The translations under genes were made by a program, and so were the position numbers. Shown in pieces: positions 1-9,444 of a stretch of DNA of 64,000 bases (positions are counted from its first letter, which is position 1; every line of letters begins with the position of its first letter). The DNA comes from Pedomonas mirosovicensis (GTDB lineage: Bacteria > Pseudomonadota > Alphaproteobacteria > Sphingomonadales > Sphingomonadaceae). Under the pieces are notes generated by a model. The model saw only the letters and a program-made list of their open reading frames with translations. It searched no databases and was not told where the DNA came from. The stretch covers positions 1,813,001-1,877,000 of the forward strand of contig NZ_JAKFIA010000001.1 in assembly GCF_022569295.1 (NCBI RefSeq), in the 5' to 3' direction.

Positions 1-24
1 TGGCTTGTAGATACGCGCCGTCAT
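1..24 (-). CDS. Start of a probable ETC complex I accessory subunit (NDUFS4-like), cut by window edge
   Basis: Only eight codons are visible, reading MTARIYKP on the minus strand. This matches the usual opening of the alphaproteobacterial ETC complex I subunit conserved-region family (NDUFS4-like), which typically begins M-[ST]-A-R-I-Y-K-P. A good Shine-Dalgarno GGAGGG lies about 10 nt upstream of the ATG, and the gene would follow gyrA on the same strand. With so little sequence the call rests on the motif and the ribosome site, so it is tentative. Confidence 0.4.
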
Positions 25-109
25 TTCTTACAACCCTCCGTTCGGGGCCGTCCTGCCGCTTGGCGCGGCCAAGGTCAAGCCCCCTGAATACGCTCAGGCC
101 GATAAACGC

Positions 110-2866
110 TCAGGCTTCCGCCGGGGCTTCCGTCGAACCGGCATCGGGGCCCGTCCCTGCCTCGTCCTCGCCGCCGGCTTCGCCTTCAGGCTCGACCTCT
201 TCCTCGCCGTTCACGTCCCGAATCTTGGCGACGGAGACCACGTGCTCGTCGTCCGACACCCGGAAGAGCGTCACGCCCTGGGTAGCGCGGCCGACAATCC
301 GCACATCGGCAACGCCAATGCGGATCATCTGGGCCTGGTCGGTGACCATCAGCACCTGCTCGTCCGCTTCCACCGGGAAGCTGGCAACCACGGCGCCGCC
401 GTTGCGTTCGGACAGGTCGATCGCCGCCACGCCCTGGTTGCCGCGGCCCATGGTGCGGTACTCGTAAGACGAGGTCCGCTTGCCGTAGCCGTTGCGGGTG
501 ACGGTGAGGATGAACTGCTCGCGTTCGGCCAGTTCCTGCATCCGTTCGGGCGAAAGGGTCGCCTCACCCGGCTCCGCCTTCCACGGCGCGGCGCGCAGGT
601 ACTGCTCGCGCTCCTCCGCCGTCACGTCGCGGCCACCGTTGAGGATGGTGAGCGAGATCACCTCGTCGCCATCCGCCAGCGTCATGCCGCGCACGCCCGT
701 CGAGGTGCGGCTCTGGAATACGCGCACCACGTCCACCGGGAAGCGAATGCACTTGCCGCAACGCGTCGCCAGCAGCACGTCGTCATCCTCGCTGCAGAGC
801 GCGACGCCGATCAGCCGGTCGTCCGCCGCATCGTCCTCGAAGCGGATGGCGAACTTGCCGTTGGATGGGATGTTGGTGAACGCATCCATGCTGTTGCGGC
901 GCACGCCGCCCTTGGCGGTGGCGAACATAACGTGCAGGTTCGCCCACTCGTTCTCGTCTTCCGGCAGCGGCAGGATGGTCGAGATGGTCTCGCCTTCCGA
1001 CAATGGCAGCAGGTTCACCAGCGCCTTGCCGCGCGCCTGCGGCGTGCCTTCCGGCAGCTTCCATACCTTGAGGCGATAGACCAGCCCCTTGGTGGAGAAG
1101 AACAGCACCGGCGTGTGGGTGGAGGCGACGAACACCTGGGTCAGCACGTCTTCGTCCTTGGTGGACATGGCCGAGCGGCCCTTGCCGCCGCGCCGCTGCG
1201 CCCGGTAGGTGGAGAGCGGCACGCGCTTGATGTAACCGGACATGGTGACGGTCACCACCATGTCCTCGCGCTTGATGAGGTCTTCGTCCTCGATGTCCTC
1301 GATCGCGCCTTCCAGAATTTCCGTGCGGCGCGGGGTCGAGAACTCGCCCGCGATGGCATCGAATTCCTCGCGCATCACTTCGTAAAGGCGAGCGCGATCG
1401 CGCAGAATCCGCAGGAACTCATCGATCTTGGTGGCCAGTTCCTTCAGTTCCTCGCCGATCTCGTCCCGGCCGAGCGCCGTCAGGCGATGCAGGCGCAGGT
1501 CGAGGATGGCTTTCACCTGCTCTTCGGTCAGGTGGTAGGAGGTACCGTAGGTCTCCGGAGTCACCGCCTCGATCAGTTCGAGGTACGGCATGATCTCGCC
1601 CACCGGCCAGGCGCGGGCCAGCAGCGCCTCGCGCGCTTCGGCCGGCGACGCCGACGCCCGGATGATCCGCACCACCTCGTCGAGGTTGGTGACGGCAATG
1701 ACAAGGCCGAGCAAGATGTGGGCCCGGTCCCGCGCCTTCTTCAGCTCAAACTTGGTGCGGCGGGTGATGACCTCTTCGCGGAACTGAACGAAGGCTGAGA
1801 TGATGTCCTTCAGGCCCAGCTGCTGCGGGCGGCCGCTGTTCAGCGCCAGCATGTTGATGGCGAAGGTGGTCTGCGCCGGGGTGTAGCGGTAGATCTGGTT
1901 CAGCACCACGTCCGACGTCGCATCGCGCTTCAGCTCGATAACGACGCGCACGCCCTCGCGGTTGGACTCGTCGCGGATTTCAGAGACGCCCTCGATCCGC
2001 TTGTCCTTCACCGCCTCGGCAATCCGCTCCACCAGGGTGGACTTGTTCACCTGGTAGGGAATCTCGGTGATGATGATGGCCTCGCGGTCCTTGCCCCACT
2101 GTTCGATGTGGGTGCGCGAGCGCATCAGGATCGAGCCGCGGCCGGTCCGGTAGGCTTGCAGGATGCCGCCCCGGCCGAGCACGATGCCGCCCGTCGGGAA
2201 GTCCGGCCCCGGCACGATGGTCATCAGCTCTTCCGGCGTGATTTCCGGATTGTCCATGTAGGCGCGGCAGGCCGAGATCACCTCGCCCAGATTGTGCGGC
2301 GGCACGTTCGTCGCCATGCCGACGGCGATGCCGCCCGCGCCGTTCACCAGCAGGTTCGGGAAGCGCGCCGGAAGAACGACCGGCTCCTTCTCCTGCCCGT
2401 CGTAGTTGGGCTGGAAGTCGACCGTGTCCTTTTCCAGGTCGCTCAGCAGGTTGTGCGTCACCTTGGCGAGACGGGCCTCGGTGTAACGCATGGCCGCCGC
2501 CGGGTCGCCGTCCATGGAGCCGAAGTTGCCCTGGCCGTCGATCAGCGGCACGCGCATGGAGAAGTCCTGCGCCATGCGGACGAGGGCTTCGTAAATCGGG
2601 GCGTCGCCGTGCGGGTGGTACTTACCGATCACGTCACCGACGATACGGGCCGATTTGCGGTACGGCTTGGTGTGGTCGTAGCTGTTCTCGTGGCACGAGA
2701 ACAGGATACGCCGGTGCACCGGCTTCAGGCCGTCACGCACATCGGGAAGCGCACGCGACACGATCACGCTCATGGCGTAATCGAGGTACGATGTCCGCAT
2801 CTCGTCGACGATGGAGATCGGGCGGATATCGGACGGGTCCGAGGAATTCGGTTCAGTCAAATCCAA
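110..2866 (-). CDS. gyrA: DNA gyrase subunit A
   Basis: Breakage-reunion subunit of the A2B2 type II topoisomerase that introduces negative supercoils; cytoplasmic, on DNA. The 918-aa protein is full length. It shows the N-terminal winged-helix segment [16 protein letters not shown] (about residues 39-53), the catalytic tyrosine at about 128 in AAAMRYTEA, and a C-terminal beta-pinwheel whose GyrA-box QRRGGKG (about residue 565) separates it from ParC. The C-terminal tail is rich in Glu and Gly. In the quinolone-resistance region the sequence is [10 protein letters not shown], so E. coli Ser83 is Ala and Asp87 is Glu here. It is divergent from trmFO across a 176-bp gap. Confidence 0.98.
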   Translation of the reverse strand: MDLTEPNSSDPSDIRPISIVDEMRTSYLDYAMSVIVSRALPDVRDGLKPVHRRILFSCHENSYDHTKPYRKSARIVGDVIGKYHPHGDAPIYEALVRMAQDFSMRVPLIDGQGNFGSMDGDPAAAMRYTEARLAKVTHNLLSDLEKDTVDFQPNYDGQEKEPVVLPARFPNLLVNGAGGIAVGMATNVPPHNLGEVISACRAYMDNPEITPEELMTIVPGPDFPTGGIVLGRGGILQAYRTGRGSILMRSRTHIEQWGKDREAIIITEIPYQVNKSTLVERIAEAVKDKRIEGVSEIRDESNREGVRVVIELKRDATSDVVLNQIYRYTPAQTTFAINMLALNSGRPQQLGLKDIISAFVQFREEVITRRTKFELKKARDRAHILLGLVIAVTNLDEVVRIIRASASPAEAREALLARAWPVGEIMPYLELIEAVTPETYGTSYHLTEEQVKAILDLRLHRLTALGRDEIGEELKELATKIDEFLRILRDRARLYEVMREEFDAIAGEFSTPRRTEILEGAIEDIEDEDLIKREDMVVTVTMSGYIKRVPLSTYRAQRRGGKGRSAMSTKDEDVLTQVFVASTHTPVLFFSTKGLVYRLKVWKLPEGTPQARGKALVNLLPLSEGETISTILPLPEDENEWANLHVMFATAKGGVRRNSMDAFTNIPSNGKFAIRFEDDAADDRLIGVALCSEDDDVLLATRCGKCIRFPVDVVRVFQSRTSTGVRGMTLADGDEVISLTILNGGRDVTAEEREQYLRAAPWKAEPGEATLSPERMQELAEREQFILTVTRNGYGKRTSSYEYRTMGRGNQGVAAIDLSERNGGAVVASFPVEADEQVLMVTDQAQMIRIGVADVRIVGRATQGVTLFRVSDDEHVVSVAKIRDVNGEEEVEPEGEAGGEDEAGTGPDAGSTEAPAEA

Positions 2867-3042
2867 CGCTCAAATCCTGGAATATAGAGCCATAAGAGGT
2901 TCGCCCCACCTTGTAGCCAACTGCGCGCAGGAAAGCCAGTTTTAAGGATCGGACGCGCGCCGTACACCGTTGTCCCGGCCCGATTCGTCGTGCTTTTCGC
3001 AAGGGCTGGACCCGCGCGCTGCCCAAGCGCATATAGGCGGCC

Positions 3043-4413
3043 ATGACCCAGAATTTCGAACCCATCCATGTCATCGGCGGCGGCCTCGCCGGTTCCGAAG
3101 CCGCGTGGCAGATCGCCCAGGCGGGCGTGCCCGTCATCCTGCACGAGATGCGCCCGGTCCGCATGACCGACGCGCACCACACCGAAGGCTTTGCCGAGCT
3201 GGTTTGCTCCAACTCCTTCCGGTCGGACGACGCCTCCGCCAACGCGGTCGGCCTGCTGCACGAGGAAATGCGCCGGGCCGACTCGCTCATCCTGAAATCG
3301 GGCGACGCCGCCCGCGTGCCCGCAGGCAGTGCGCTCGCCGTGGACCGGGATGCCTTCTCGAACGCCGTCACCGCAGCGCTCAGCAACCACCCGCTTATCG
3401 AGATTCGCCGCGAGGAAGTGGCGGGCCTGCCGCCGGCCGACTGGTCGAGCGTCGTGATTGCAACAGGTCCTCTCACCTCGGCGGCGCTGGCCGAAGCCAT
3501 CAAGGGGCTGACGGGCGAGGACGAGCTGGCCTTCTTCGATGCCATCGCGCCCATCGTCTACAAGGACAGCATCAACTTCGACATCGCCTGGTTCCAGTCC
3601 CGCTACGACAAGGCGTCCGGCCCCGGCAGCGACGGCAAGGACTACATCAACTGCCCGCTGGACAAGGACCAGTACTACGCCTTCATCGAGGCGCTGCTGA
3701 CCGGCGAGAAAACCAGCTTCAAGGAGTGGGAGGCCAACACCCCCTACTTCGAAGGCTGCATGCCCATCGAGGTCATGGCGGAGCGCGGCAAGGATACGCT
3801 CTCCTTCGGCCCGATGAAGCCGGTCGGCCTCGTTGACCCGCGCACCGGCAAGCGGCCCTATGCCGTCGTCCAGCTGCGGCAGGACAACGCGCTCGGCACG
3901 CTCTACAACATGGTCGGCTTCCAGACGAAACTGAAGCACGGCGAGCAGACCCGCATCTTCCGCACCATCCCCGGCCTGGAAAATGCCCAGTTCGCCCGTT
4001 TAGGGGGCCTCCATCGCAACACGTTCATCAAGTCCCCCAAGGTGTTGGACGGCGTTCTTCGCCTGAAGGCAGACCCGCGCCTGCGCTTCGCGGGCCAAGT
4101 CACCGGCGTCGAGGGCTATGTGGAAAGCGCCGCCATCGGCCTGCTCGCCGGGCGCTTCGCCGCGGCCGAGCGCAAGGGCGAAGCCATCGTCCCGCCGCCG
4201 CCCACCACCGCCTTCGGCGCATTGCTGGCGCACATCACCGGCGGGGCGGACGCCGACAGCTTCCAGCCTATGAACGTCAACTTCGGCCTGTTCCCGCCGC
4301 TGGAAGGCAAGATCCGCAAGAACGAGCGCAAGGCGCACCTCTCCGCCCGCGCCCTCGCCGATGTCGATCGCTGGCTCGGCCGTGCGCCGTCCGAAGCAAC
4401 GGCAGCGGAATAA
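3043..4413 (+). CDS. trmFO: FADH2/methylene-THF-dependent tRNA (uracil-54 C5) methyltransferase TrmFO
   Basis: Makes ribothymidine at position 54 of tRNA, taking the carbon from 5,10-methylene-tetrahydrofolate and the electrons from FADH2; cytoplasmic. The 456-aa protein opens with the FAD-binding Rossmann loop [14 protein letters not shown] (residues about 4-18). It keeps the conserved [12 protein letters not shown] and [15 protein letters not shown] blocks; the Cys of the second is the family's nucleophile. The C-terminal [10 protein letters not shown] is also typical. TrmFO replaces the SAM-dependent TrmA found in gammaproteobacteria. The first ATG with a short AT-rich leader is taken as start. 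A perfect palindromic repeat follows the stop. Confidence 0.96.
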   Translation: MTQNFEPIHVIGGGLAGSEAAWQIAQAGVPVILHEMRPVRMTDAHHTEGFAELVCSNSFRSDDASANAVGLLHEEMRRADSLILKSGDAARVPAGSALAVDRDAFSNAVTAALSNHPLIEIRREEVAGLPPADWSSVVIATGPLTSAALAEAIKGLTGEDELAFFDAIAPIVYKDSINFDIAWFQSRYDKASGPGSDGKDYINCPLDKDQYYAFIEALLTGEKTSFKEWEANTPYFEGCMPIEVMAERGKDTLSFGPMKPVGLVDPRTGKRPYAVVQLRQDNALGTLYNMVGFQTKLKHGEQTRIFRTIPGLENAQFARLGGLHRNTFIKSPKVLDGVLRLKADPRLRFAGQVTGVEGYVESAAIGLLAGRFAAAERKGEAIVPPPPTTAFGALLAHITGGADADSFQPMNVNFGLFPPLEGKIRKNERKAHLSARALADVDRWLGRAPSEATAAE

Positions 4414-4425
4414 GAAGCATGTTTT

Positions 4426-4450
4426 GCAGGAGGGTCGCGGACCCTCCTGC
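4426..4450. repeat. Palindromic repeat, copy A (GCAGGAGGGT stem)
   Basis: Perfect 10-bp stem GCAGGAGGGT / ACCCTCCTGC with a CGCGG loop, just after trmFO and followed by CACCTCCCGTT. The same stem recurs at 63061-63084, with close relatives at 6618, 12200, 12333, 55946 and 62723. It could also act as a terminator for trmFO. Confidence 0.75.
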
Positions 4451-4517
4451 ACCTCCCGTTCGATTCATAGGGGCGCACCCGCCATGAAGGGTACGGCCCA
4501 TCAAAACGAATGGGGGC

Positions 4518-4538
4518 GCGGGAGATGAAATCCCCCGC
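4518..4538. repeat. Palindromic hairpin, partner of copy A
   Basis: GCGGGAGAT / ATCCCCCGC with a GAA loop (8 of 9 pairs). It is preceded by CGAATGGGGG, the inverted counterpart of the CCTCCCGTTCG flank seen at copy A. The two hairpins therefore look like the outer ends of one composite repeat of about 115 bp between trmFO and tRNA-Ala. Confidence 0.55.
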
Positions 4539-4644
4539 AAAAAGAAACAAAAAACATCATCGAGACAGTTGCATATCGCCCTCGGGCGGCGTATATGCGC
4601 CAAGCCTTCGGCGCGATCTTGTCCGCCGGGCCTGAAAATGGTGT

Positions 4645-4720
4645 GGGGCCGTAGCTCAGTTGGGAGAGCGCAGCAATCGCACTGCTGAGGTCAGGGGTTC
4701 GACTCCCCTCGGCTCCACCA
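4645..4720 (+). tRNA. tRNA-Ala(CGC)
   Basis: A 76-nt cloverleaf with encoded CCA. The acceptor is GGGGCCG/CGGCTCC (one G-T pair), the D-arm GCTC..GAGC, and the anticodon stem CAGCA/TGCTG with loop ATCGCAC gives anticodon CGC for the alanine codon GCG. The T-arm is CAGGGGTTCGACTCCCCTC-like. Confidence 0.95.
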
Positions 4721-5110
4721 TTCTCCCTCTTCCCTGATTGTTTTAAACTGGTGTTTTGGGCTGTAACGGCCGAACCGGGCGCTTGGGCAGTCCCGGCACG
4801 CAGTCATGCTGTTCGTCCGCTGGGTTATCGCCGTTGCCGATCGAGCCTGTGCCCGGTGGTGCCATGACGCCCTCCCTGCCTGCGCCGCATTGAGTCGCCC
4901 CGCAGGTTAAGCCGCCCGGCCTGAATACTCTCCAATATCCCGCTGATATTGCAGCATATTCCTGATATTCCGCTACGCGCCTTCCGGGCGGCAATCGGGC
5001 AACCGCCCCGGTTCGGCAGGGCTTTCGACGCTGCAAGGCCTTGCTCCTGCGGCCCGGATGCGGCACCACGAACGGCAGAGCATTTCCATTTCGAGACCAA
5101 GGGGGCGCAG
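4721..5110. other. Intergenic region before the DUF885 gene
   Basis: About 390 bp without a convincing gene. It has a run of related short repeats near 4930-4975 (ATATCCCGCTGATATT, then ATATTCCTGATATT) that may be promoter or operator sequence for the downstream gene. Several open frames cross it, but none has family resemblance or a ribosome site. Confidence 0.4.
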
Positions 5111-6421
5111 ATGAAACCGGTTCAGGGTCTGGTCGCGGCGGCGGCATTGATGGCGGCATTCACGGCCACGCCCGGGCTGGCGGCCGACAAGTCTGCGACT
5201 CTCGACGCCATCGCCACGGATTACATCCGCCTGGTGTTGGAAGTGGGCGAGCATGAGCCGGGCTATGTGGACGCCTACTACGGCCCCAAGGATCTGGCCG
5301 AGGCCGCCAAGGCCCACCCCCGTTCCGTCGCGGCCCTGAAAACCGAAGCCGACCGGCTCATTCAGGCGGTAAAAGCGGCGGATGCGAGTGCGGCCGACCC
5401 GCTGGTCGCCAAGCGTATCCGCTTCCTCGCCGCCCAGTTGAAGGCGGTGCGGACCCGGCTGGACATGATCGAGGGCAAGCGCCTGCCCTTCGCCGATGAG
5501 GCCGAAGCCCTGTTCGGCGCGCGGCCCACGGTGCAGCCCTTGACCGATTTTGACCCCATCCTTGCCCGCATCGACAAATTGGTGCCGGGCGAAGGCCCGC
5601 TGCATGAGCGGGTGGAGGCCTTCCGCAACCGCTACATCATCCCGAAGGACAAGCTGGAGGCGGTGATGCACGCCGCCACCAACGAGTGCAAGCGCCGCAC
5701 GCTTGAGCACATCAAGCTGCCCGAGGGCGAGCAGTTCACCCTCGCCTTCGTCACCGACAAGCCGTGGAGCGGCTACAACTGGTACAAGGGCAACGCCACC
5801 AGCCACATCGAGGTAAACGTCGACCTGCCGGTGTTCATCGACCGCGCAGTCGATCTCGGCTGCCACGAGGGCTACCCCGGCCATCATGTGTTCAACATGC
5901 TGCTGGAGGAGAAGCTCGCAAACCAGCGCGGCTGGAAGGAATTCACCGTCTACCCGCTGTTCAGCCCGCAGTCCTTCATCGCCGAGGGCAGCGCCAACTT
6001 CGGCATCGACCTTGCCTTTCCGGGCGAGCAGCGCCTTGCGTTCGAGCAGAAGGTGCTGTTCCCGCTGGCCGGGCTCGACCCCAGCACGGCCCCGGCCCTG
6101 GCCGAGCTTGAGGATCTGACCAAGGCCCTCCAGCCCGCCCGCTACGCCATTGCGTCGGAATATCTGGCCGGAACCATCGACCGGGAGAAGGCCATCGAGC
6201 TCACCCAGAAGTACCAGCTGATGACCCGTGGCCTTGCCGAGCGGGCGGTGAAGTTCATCGACACCTATCGCAGCTACGTCATCAACTACGGCCTCGGGCA
6301 GGATATGGTGCGCGCCGCCGTCTACGGCGCGGGCGACAGCCAGGACGCCCGCTGGGCGGCCATGGAGAAGATCCTCTCCGAACCCACCCTGCCCGCCGAC
6401 CTGACGCACGGAGCCAGCTGA
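5111..6421 (+). CDS. Secreted DUF885-family protein, probable zinc metallopeptidase
   Basis: A 436-aa exported protein of unproven substrate. The chosen ATG gives a clean signal peptide (MKPVQGLVAAAALMAAFTA.. ending near TPGLAA, about residue 26), while a frame extension back to 4949 would bury it. The key motif is GCHEGYPGHH (near residue 255), the HExxH-like zinc site of DUF885, followed by FIAEGSANFGIDLAF, whose Glu is a plausible third ligand. Typical DUF885 proteins are about 550-600 residues, so this is a short variant. It stands alone between tRNA-Ala and a PAP2 gene of opposite orientation. Family assignment is confident; peptidase activity is inference. Confidence 0.8.
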   Translation: MKPVQGLVAAAALMAAFTATPGLAADKSATLDAIATDYIRLVLEVGEHEPGYVDAYYGPKDLAEAAKAHPRSVAALKTEADRLIQAVKAADASAADPLVAKRIRFLAAQLKAVRTRLDMIEGKRLPFADEAEALFGARPTVQPLTDFDPILARIDKLVPGEGPLHERVEAFRNRYIIPKDKLEAVMHAATNECKRRTLEHIKLPEGEQFTLAFVTDKPWSGYNWYKGNATSHIEVNVDLPVFIDRAVDLGCHEGYPGHHVFNMLLEEKLANQRGWKEFTVYPLFSPQSFIAEGSANFGIDLAFPGEQRLAFEQKVLFPLAGLDPSTAPALAELEDLTKALQPARYAIASEYLAGTIDREKAIELTQKYQLMTRGLAERAVKFIDTYRSYVINYGLGQDMVRAAVYGAGDSQDARWAAMEKILSEPTLPADLTHGAS

Positions 6422-6444
6422 GGCCCGTCTGTCGCCAAAAGGCC

Positions 6445-6554
6445 AAACGGGGCGAGACCGGCACCAGACATACCCCGTAAAGCCCCGTAGAGGCCCCTTA
6501 CAGCACCGAAACAGGCCTGCCCGCTACACCCTCTAGCCGTGATAGGTAAAAACC
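6445..6554 (+). repeat. Unclassified 3'-UTR element, copy 1
   Basis: Starts 24 nt after the DUF885 stop, in sense. Blocks shared with 62887-62995 (minus strand) are AAACGGGGCGAGAC, then 23 nt, GCCCCGTA, AGGC, CCTTACAGC, 13 nt, TGCCCGCTAC, and a closing TAGG.AAAAACC. Both copies have the same 23-nt and 13-nt spacers and nearly the same length (110 and 109 nt). ACGGGGC (6447-6453) can pair with GCCCCGT (6482-6488). It could be a structured RNA or a dispersed repeat. Confidence 0.6.
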
Positions 6555-6617
6555 CCTGTATGGGCGTTATAGGCCGATCTAGGGGCATATGGGTTTTTGT
6601 CCGGATTTTTTCTGGTC

Positions 6618-6641
6618 GCAGGAGGGGCTTACCCCTCCTGC
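6618..6641. repeat. Palindromic repeat, copy B
   Basis: GCAGGAGGGG / CCCCTCCTGC with a 4-nt loop, followed by ACCTCCCATT. Same family as 4426-4450 and 63061-63084. Confidence 0.7.
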
Positions 6642-6800
6642 ACCTCCCATTAATTTGCCGGCCATTAATTTGCCGAGACGCGGTTCAGGCGCGCACTGGC
6701 ACCACGGCCGCTTGAATATCGACAGGGCCGCGTTTCGGGCGACCTCTGGGAAGCAGCGCACGGTTGGCGCAGCCCTTTTCAAACGAAAGGGGGATCGCCA

Positions 6801-6819
6801 AGGGGGTCCGAGACCCCCT
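6801..6819. repeat. Palindromic hairpin, copy C
   Basis: AGGGGGTC / GACCCCCT around CGA. It is preceded by CCCTTTTCAAACGAAAGGGGG, which resembles the sequence before copy E (12333). It lies 34 bp from the 3' end of the PAP2 gene and may terminate it. Confidence 0.55.
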
Positions 6820-6852
6820 CGGCATGACTTTCAAAAGAAAACCCGGGAACCC

Positions 6853-7392
6853 TCAGAACTTCACGTTCATGGCGAGGCCGCCGCCGTTGCTGTCGCCCCA
6901 GGGGAACAGCTGGACGTTTTCATCCATCTTGGTGCTGAACAGGAACGCCGTGGCGGTGCCCAGCGCCGCGCCTGCCACCACGTCGTACCAGTGGTGGTGG
7001 TCGCTCTCCACGCGGGCGACGCCCACGGTTGCGGCCACGGCATAGGCGGGCAGGCCGTATTGCCAGCCGTAGCGCTGGTGGATGAAGGCGGCGGAGGCGA
7101 AGGAGATGCTGGTGTGGCCGGAGGGGAAGCTGTCATCCCCTTCCCCGTTCGGCCGCTCTTCGGGGAAGAGTTCCTTGAGGCCGTAGGTCGCGCCCGCGGT
7201 CAGGCCGACGCTGTAGCCCGCTTGCAGCACGCCGTTCCAGTCCTCCTGCACCGCAGCGCCGCCGAACGCGGCGGCGACGAGACCGGCCCGGCCCACGTCC
7301 GCCACCGTCTTCCAGCCTCCGGCCAGTGCCGGTTGGGCAGCCAGCGCAGTGGACAGCGCGAGGGCGCAGGTAAGGGTTTTGCTGCGTGCCAT
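6853..7392 (-). CDS. Exported PAP2-family phosphatase
   Basis: A 179-aa protein of the type 2 phosphatidic acid phosphatase superfamily, which hydrolyses phosphate monoesters such as lipid phosphates at the outer face of the inner membrane. A signal peptide (MARSKTLTCALALSTALAAQPALAG) is followed by the three PAP2 motifs in order: KELFPEERP (about 73-81), the core PSGH (about 90-93) and ARVESDHHHWYDVVAG (about 126-141). The last has Arg plus the His and Asp of the catalytic triad. There are few clear membrane spans, so it may be periplasmic, as in small acid phosphatases. It is 34 nt from lolD on the same strand; the substrate is unknown. Confidence 0.85.
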   Translation of the reverse strand: MARSKTLTCALALSTALAAQPALAGGWKTVADVGRAGLVAAAFGGAAVQEDWNGVLQAGYSVGLTAGATYGLKELFPEERPNGEGDDSFPSGHTSISFASAAFIHQRYGWQYGLPAYAVAATVGVARVESDHHHWYDVVAGAALGTATAFLFSTKMDENVQLFPWGDSNGGGLAMNVKF

Positions 7393-7426
7393 GCAAGTAA
7401 GCTCCCTGTTCTTGTAATTGGCCTGG

Positions 7427-8134
7427 TTAGATGCCCGCTGAACCTGACGGCGTGCTGACCGGCTCGATCATTCCGTTGTGCAGCAGCACCACCCGGTCCA
7501 TTCTTCGGGCCAGTTCGCGGTTGTGGGTGGCGATGAGCGCCGAGGAGCCCTTGGCCCGCACCAGATGGAGAAAAGTCTCCAGCACCGTGAGGCCGGTCTC
7601 CTCGTCCAGATTGCCGGTGGGCTCGTCCGCCAGCACCAGCACCGGCTCGTTGGCGAGCGCGCGGGCCACGGCCACGCGCTGCTGCTCGCCGCCCGAAAGC
7701 TGCGCGGGCTGGTGGGTGAGCCGCTGGCCCAACCCCAGTTCGGTCAGCAAGTCGCGCGCCCGCGTCTCTGCCTCCGCCCGGCTGCGGCCGTAGATCAGCT
7801 GCGGCAGCACCACGTTCTCCAGCGCCGTGAAGTCCGGCAGCAGGTGGTGGAACTGGTAGACGAAGCCCAGCTTCTCCCGCCGGAACGCGGTGCGCTGGCC
7901 GGTGCCGAGCTTGGCGCATTCGGTGCCGTCGATGCGGATGCTGCCCTGAAATCCGCCTTCCAAGAGGCCGACTGCCTGTAAGAGCGTGGACTTGCCCGCG
8001 CCCGACGCGCCCAGCAGCGCCACGATCTCGCCGGGGCGTACATCCAGGTTCACATCCTTCAGCACATGGATGACCGCATCGCCCTGTTTGAAGCTGCGGG
8101 AGAGGTGTTGAACCCCCAGAACCGGATCACTCAT
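7427..8134 (-). CDS. lolD: Lipoprotein-releasing ABC transporter ATP-binding protein LolD
   Basis: ATPase of the LolCDE complex that extracts mature lipoproteins from the inner membrane and hands them to LolA; cytoplasmic face. The 235-aa protein has Walker [10 protein letters not shown] (about 42-50), the signature [15 protein letters not shown] (about 147), Walker [14 protein letters not shown] and the H-loop ATHNRELA. Its start overlaps the end of the permease gene by 8 nt, which shows translational coupling. The FtsE and MacB ATPases are similar, but pairing with a LolC-type permease supports LolD. Confidence 0.93.
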   Translation of the reverse strand: MSDPVLGVQHLSRSFKQGDAVIHVLKDVNLDVRPGEIVALLGASGAGKSTLLQAVGLLEGGFQGSIRIDGTECAKLGTGQRTAFRREKLGFVYQFHHLLPDFTALENVVLPQLIYGRSRAEAETRARDLLTELGLGQRLTHQPAQLSGGEQQRVAVARALANEPVLVLADEPTGNLDEETGLTVLETFLHLVRAKGSSALIATHNRELARRMDRVVLLHNGMIEPVSTPSGSAGI

Positions 8135-9374
8135 AGCGAAGCACCTGCACCGGGTCCGTATTGGCGGCCCGCCACGATGGATAAAGAGTGGCCAGCACCG
8201 TCAGCGCGAGCGCGATGCCCACGGTCGCCAACACTTCCATGGGGTCCACCTTGGACGGCATTTCCGACAGGAACCGCACCTCCGGGTTCCACAGGGCAAC
8301 GCCGAACAGGCTGCTGGCCCCGTGGACGATCTCCGTGCGGAAGGCGAGCAGCAGGAAGCCCAGCCCCATGCCGACCAGCGTGCCGAGCGCGCCGATGCTC
8401 GTGCCTGCCAGCATGAACACCCGCATCACCGAGGCCCGGCTTGCGCCCATGGTCCGCAGGATGGCGATATCCTTGCTCTTGGCCCTGACCAGCATGATGA
8501 GGCTGGAGACGATGTTGAACACCGCCACCACGATGATGATGGAGAGAATCCAGAACATCACCACCCGCTCCACCTCCAGCGCCTCGAAGAGGGAGCGGTT
8601 GAGCGAGCGCCAGTCCACGATCACGCCGTACTGCTGCACCTTGGGCGTCAGGGCATCGATGGTCACGTCGATCTTGTCCGGATCGTTTACGACCACCTCC
8701 AGCCCGCTGACGGACTGGCCCAGCCGGAAATAGTTCTGCGCCGTCTGCATGGGCATGAGCACGAAGGCGTTGTCGTAGTCGTAGATGCCCACCTCGAAGA
8801 TGGCGACCACCCGGTAGCTGGCGATGCGCGGCGTCACACCGAAGGGCGTCACCTGCCCCTCGGGCGAGATGAGGGAGATGCTGTCTCCCACTTTCGCCAG
8901 CAGTTGCCCGGCCAGCTTGCTGCCGATGGCGATGACCGGCTCGCCGTCCTTGAAGTCGTCCAGCGACCCCGCGACGATGTTCTGGCCGACGATCGATTGC
9001 TGCCGCACGTCGGCGGGCACCTGGCCCCGCACCACCACGCCTGCCGCAAGGTTGCGGCGCGAGGCCATGAGCTGCTGCTGGATGATCGGGGTGACGCGCT
9101 TCACGCCCGGCGCCTGCTCGGTGATGCGGCGCAGCCGCTCCCACTCGTCCAGGTGCCCGTCATAGCCCTGCACCAGCATATGGCCGTTGACGCCGAGGAT
9201 GCGGTCGAGCAGCTCACCCCGGAAGCCATTCATCACTGACATCACGGCGATCAGCGCCGCGACGCCGATGGCGATGCCGACCAGCGAGATCATCGAGACG
9301 ATGAAGATGAACCCCTCGCCCTTGATGGGGCGCAGGTAGCGCGCCGCGATCATCCGCTCATAGGTGGAGAGCAT
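8127..9374 (-). CDS. lolC: Lipoprotein-releasing ABC transporter permease LolC/LolE
   Basis: Membrane subunit of the lipoprotein exporter. The 415-aa protein has an N-terminal membrane segment ([23 protein letters not shown], about 20-43), a large periplasmic MacB-PCD-like domain, and three C-terminal segments in an FtsX domain (about 270-400). This is the LolC/E topology. Alphaproteobacteria often carry one such gene working as a homodimer, so LolC versus LolE cannot be separated. It overlaps lolD and lies 70 nt downstream of proS, all minus strand. Confidence 0.92.
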   Translation of the reverse strand: MLSTYERMIAARYLRPIKGEGFIFIVSMISLVGIAIGVAALIAVMSVMNGFRGELLDRILGVNGHMLVQGYDGHLDEWERLRRITEQAPGVKRVTPIIQQQLMASRRNLAAGVVVRGQVPADVRQQSIVGQNIVAGSLDDFKDGEPVIAIGSKLAGQLLAKVGDSISLISPEGQVTPFGVTPRIASYRVVAIFEVGIYDYDNAFVLMPMQTAQNYFRLGQSVSGLEVVVNDPDKIDVTIDALTPKVQQYGVIVDWRSLNRSLFEALEVERVVMFWILSIIIVVAVFNIVSSLIMLVRAKSKDIAILRTMGASRASVMRVFMLAGTSIGALGTLVGMGLGFLLLAFRTEIVHGASSLFGVALWNPEVRFLSEMPSKVDPMEVLATVGIALALTVLATLYPSWRAANTDPVQVLRYE

Positions 9375-9444
9375 CCGGGCTATTACCTTCCAGAAGAGGT
9401 GAGCAATCTAAGTAAAGAGCGGCTTTTGCAATGATGCGTTGGGT

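Larger units (their letters stand above)
6422..6852. other. Convergent intergenic region with repeats
   Basis: About 430 bp between convergent genes. It holds a 110-nt element related to one at 62887-62995, a palindromic repeat at 6618-6641, two copies of ATTAATTTGCCG (6649-6660, 6664-6675) and a third hairpin at 6801-6819. No gene was found. Confidence 0.6.

Noticed and set aside
242-1798. Long plus-strand open frame (518 codons) over gyrA
   Set aside because: It is the complement of the gyrA coding frame, His/Arg/Ala/Val-rich without family likeness, a common by-product of GC-rich codon use.
4949-5110. Longer start for the DUF885 gene
   Set aside because: It adds 54 residues in front of a clear signal peptide and lacks a ribosome site; the ATG at 5111 is better.
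6649-6675. Two ATTAATTTGCCG copies as an operator
   Set aside because: They lie between convergent gene ends with no gene to regulate; more likely a small slippage duplication.
4426-6819. Clustered hairpins as a CRISPR array
   Set aside because: Repeats are irregularly spaced, differ in stem and loop, and have no uniform spacers or cas genes.
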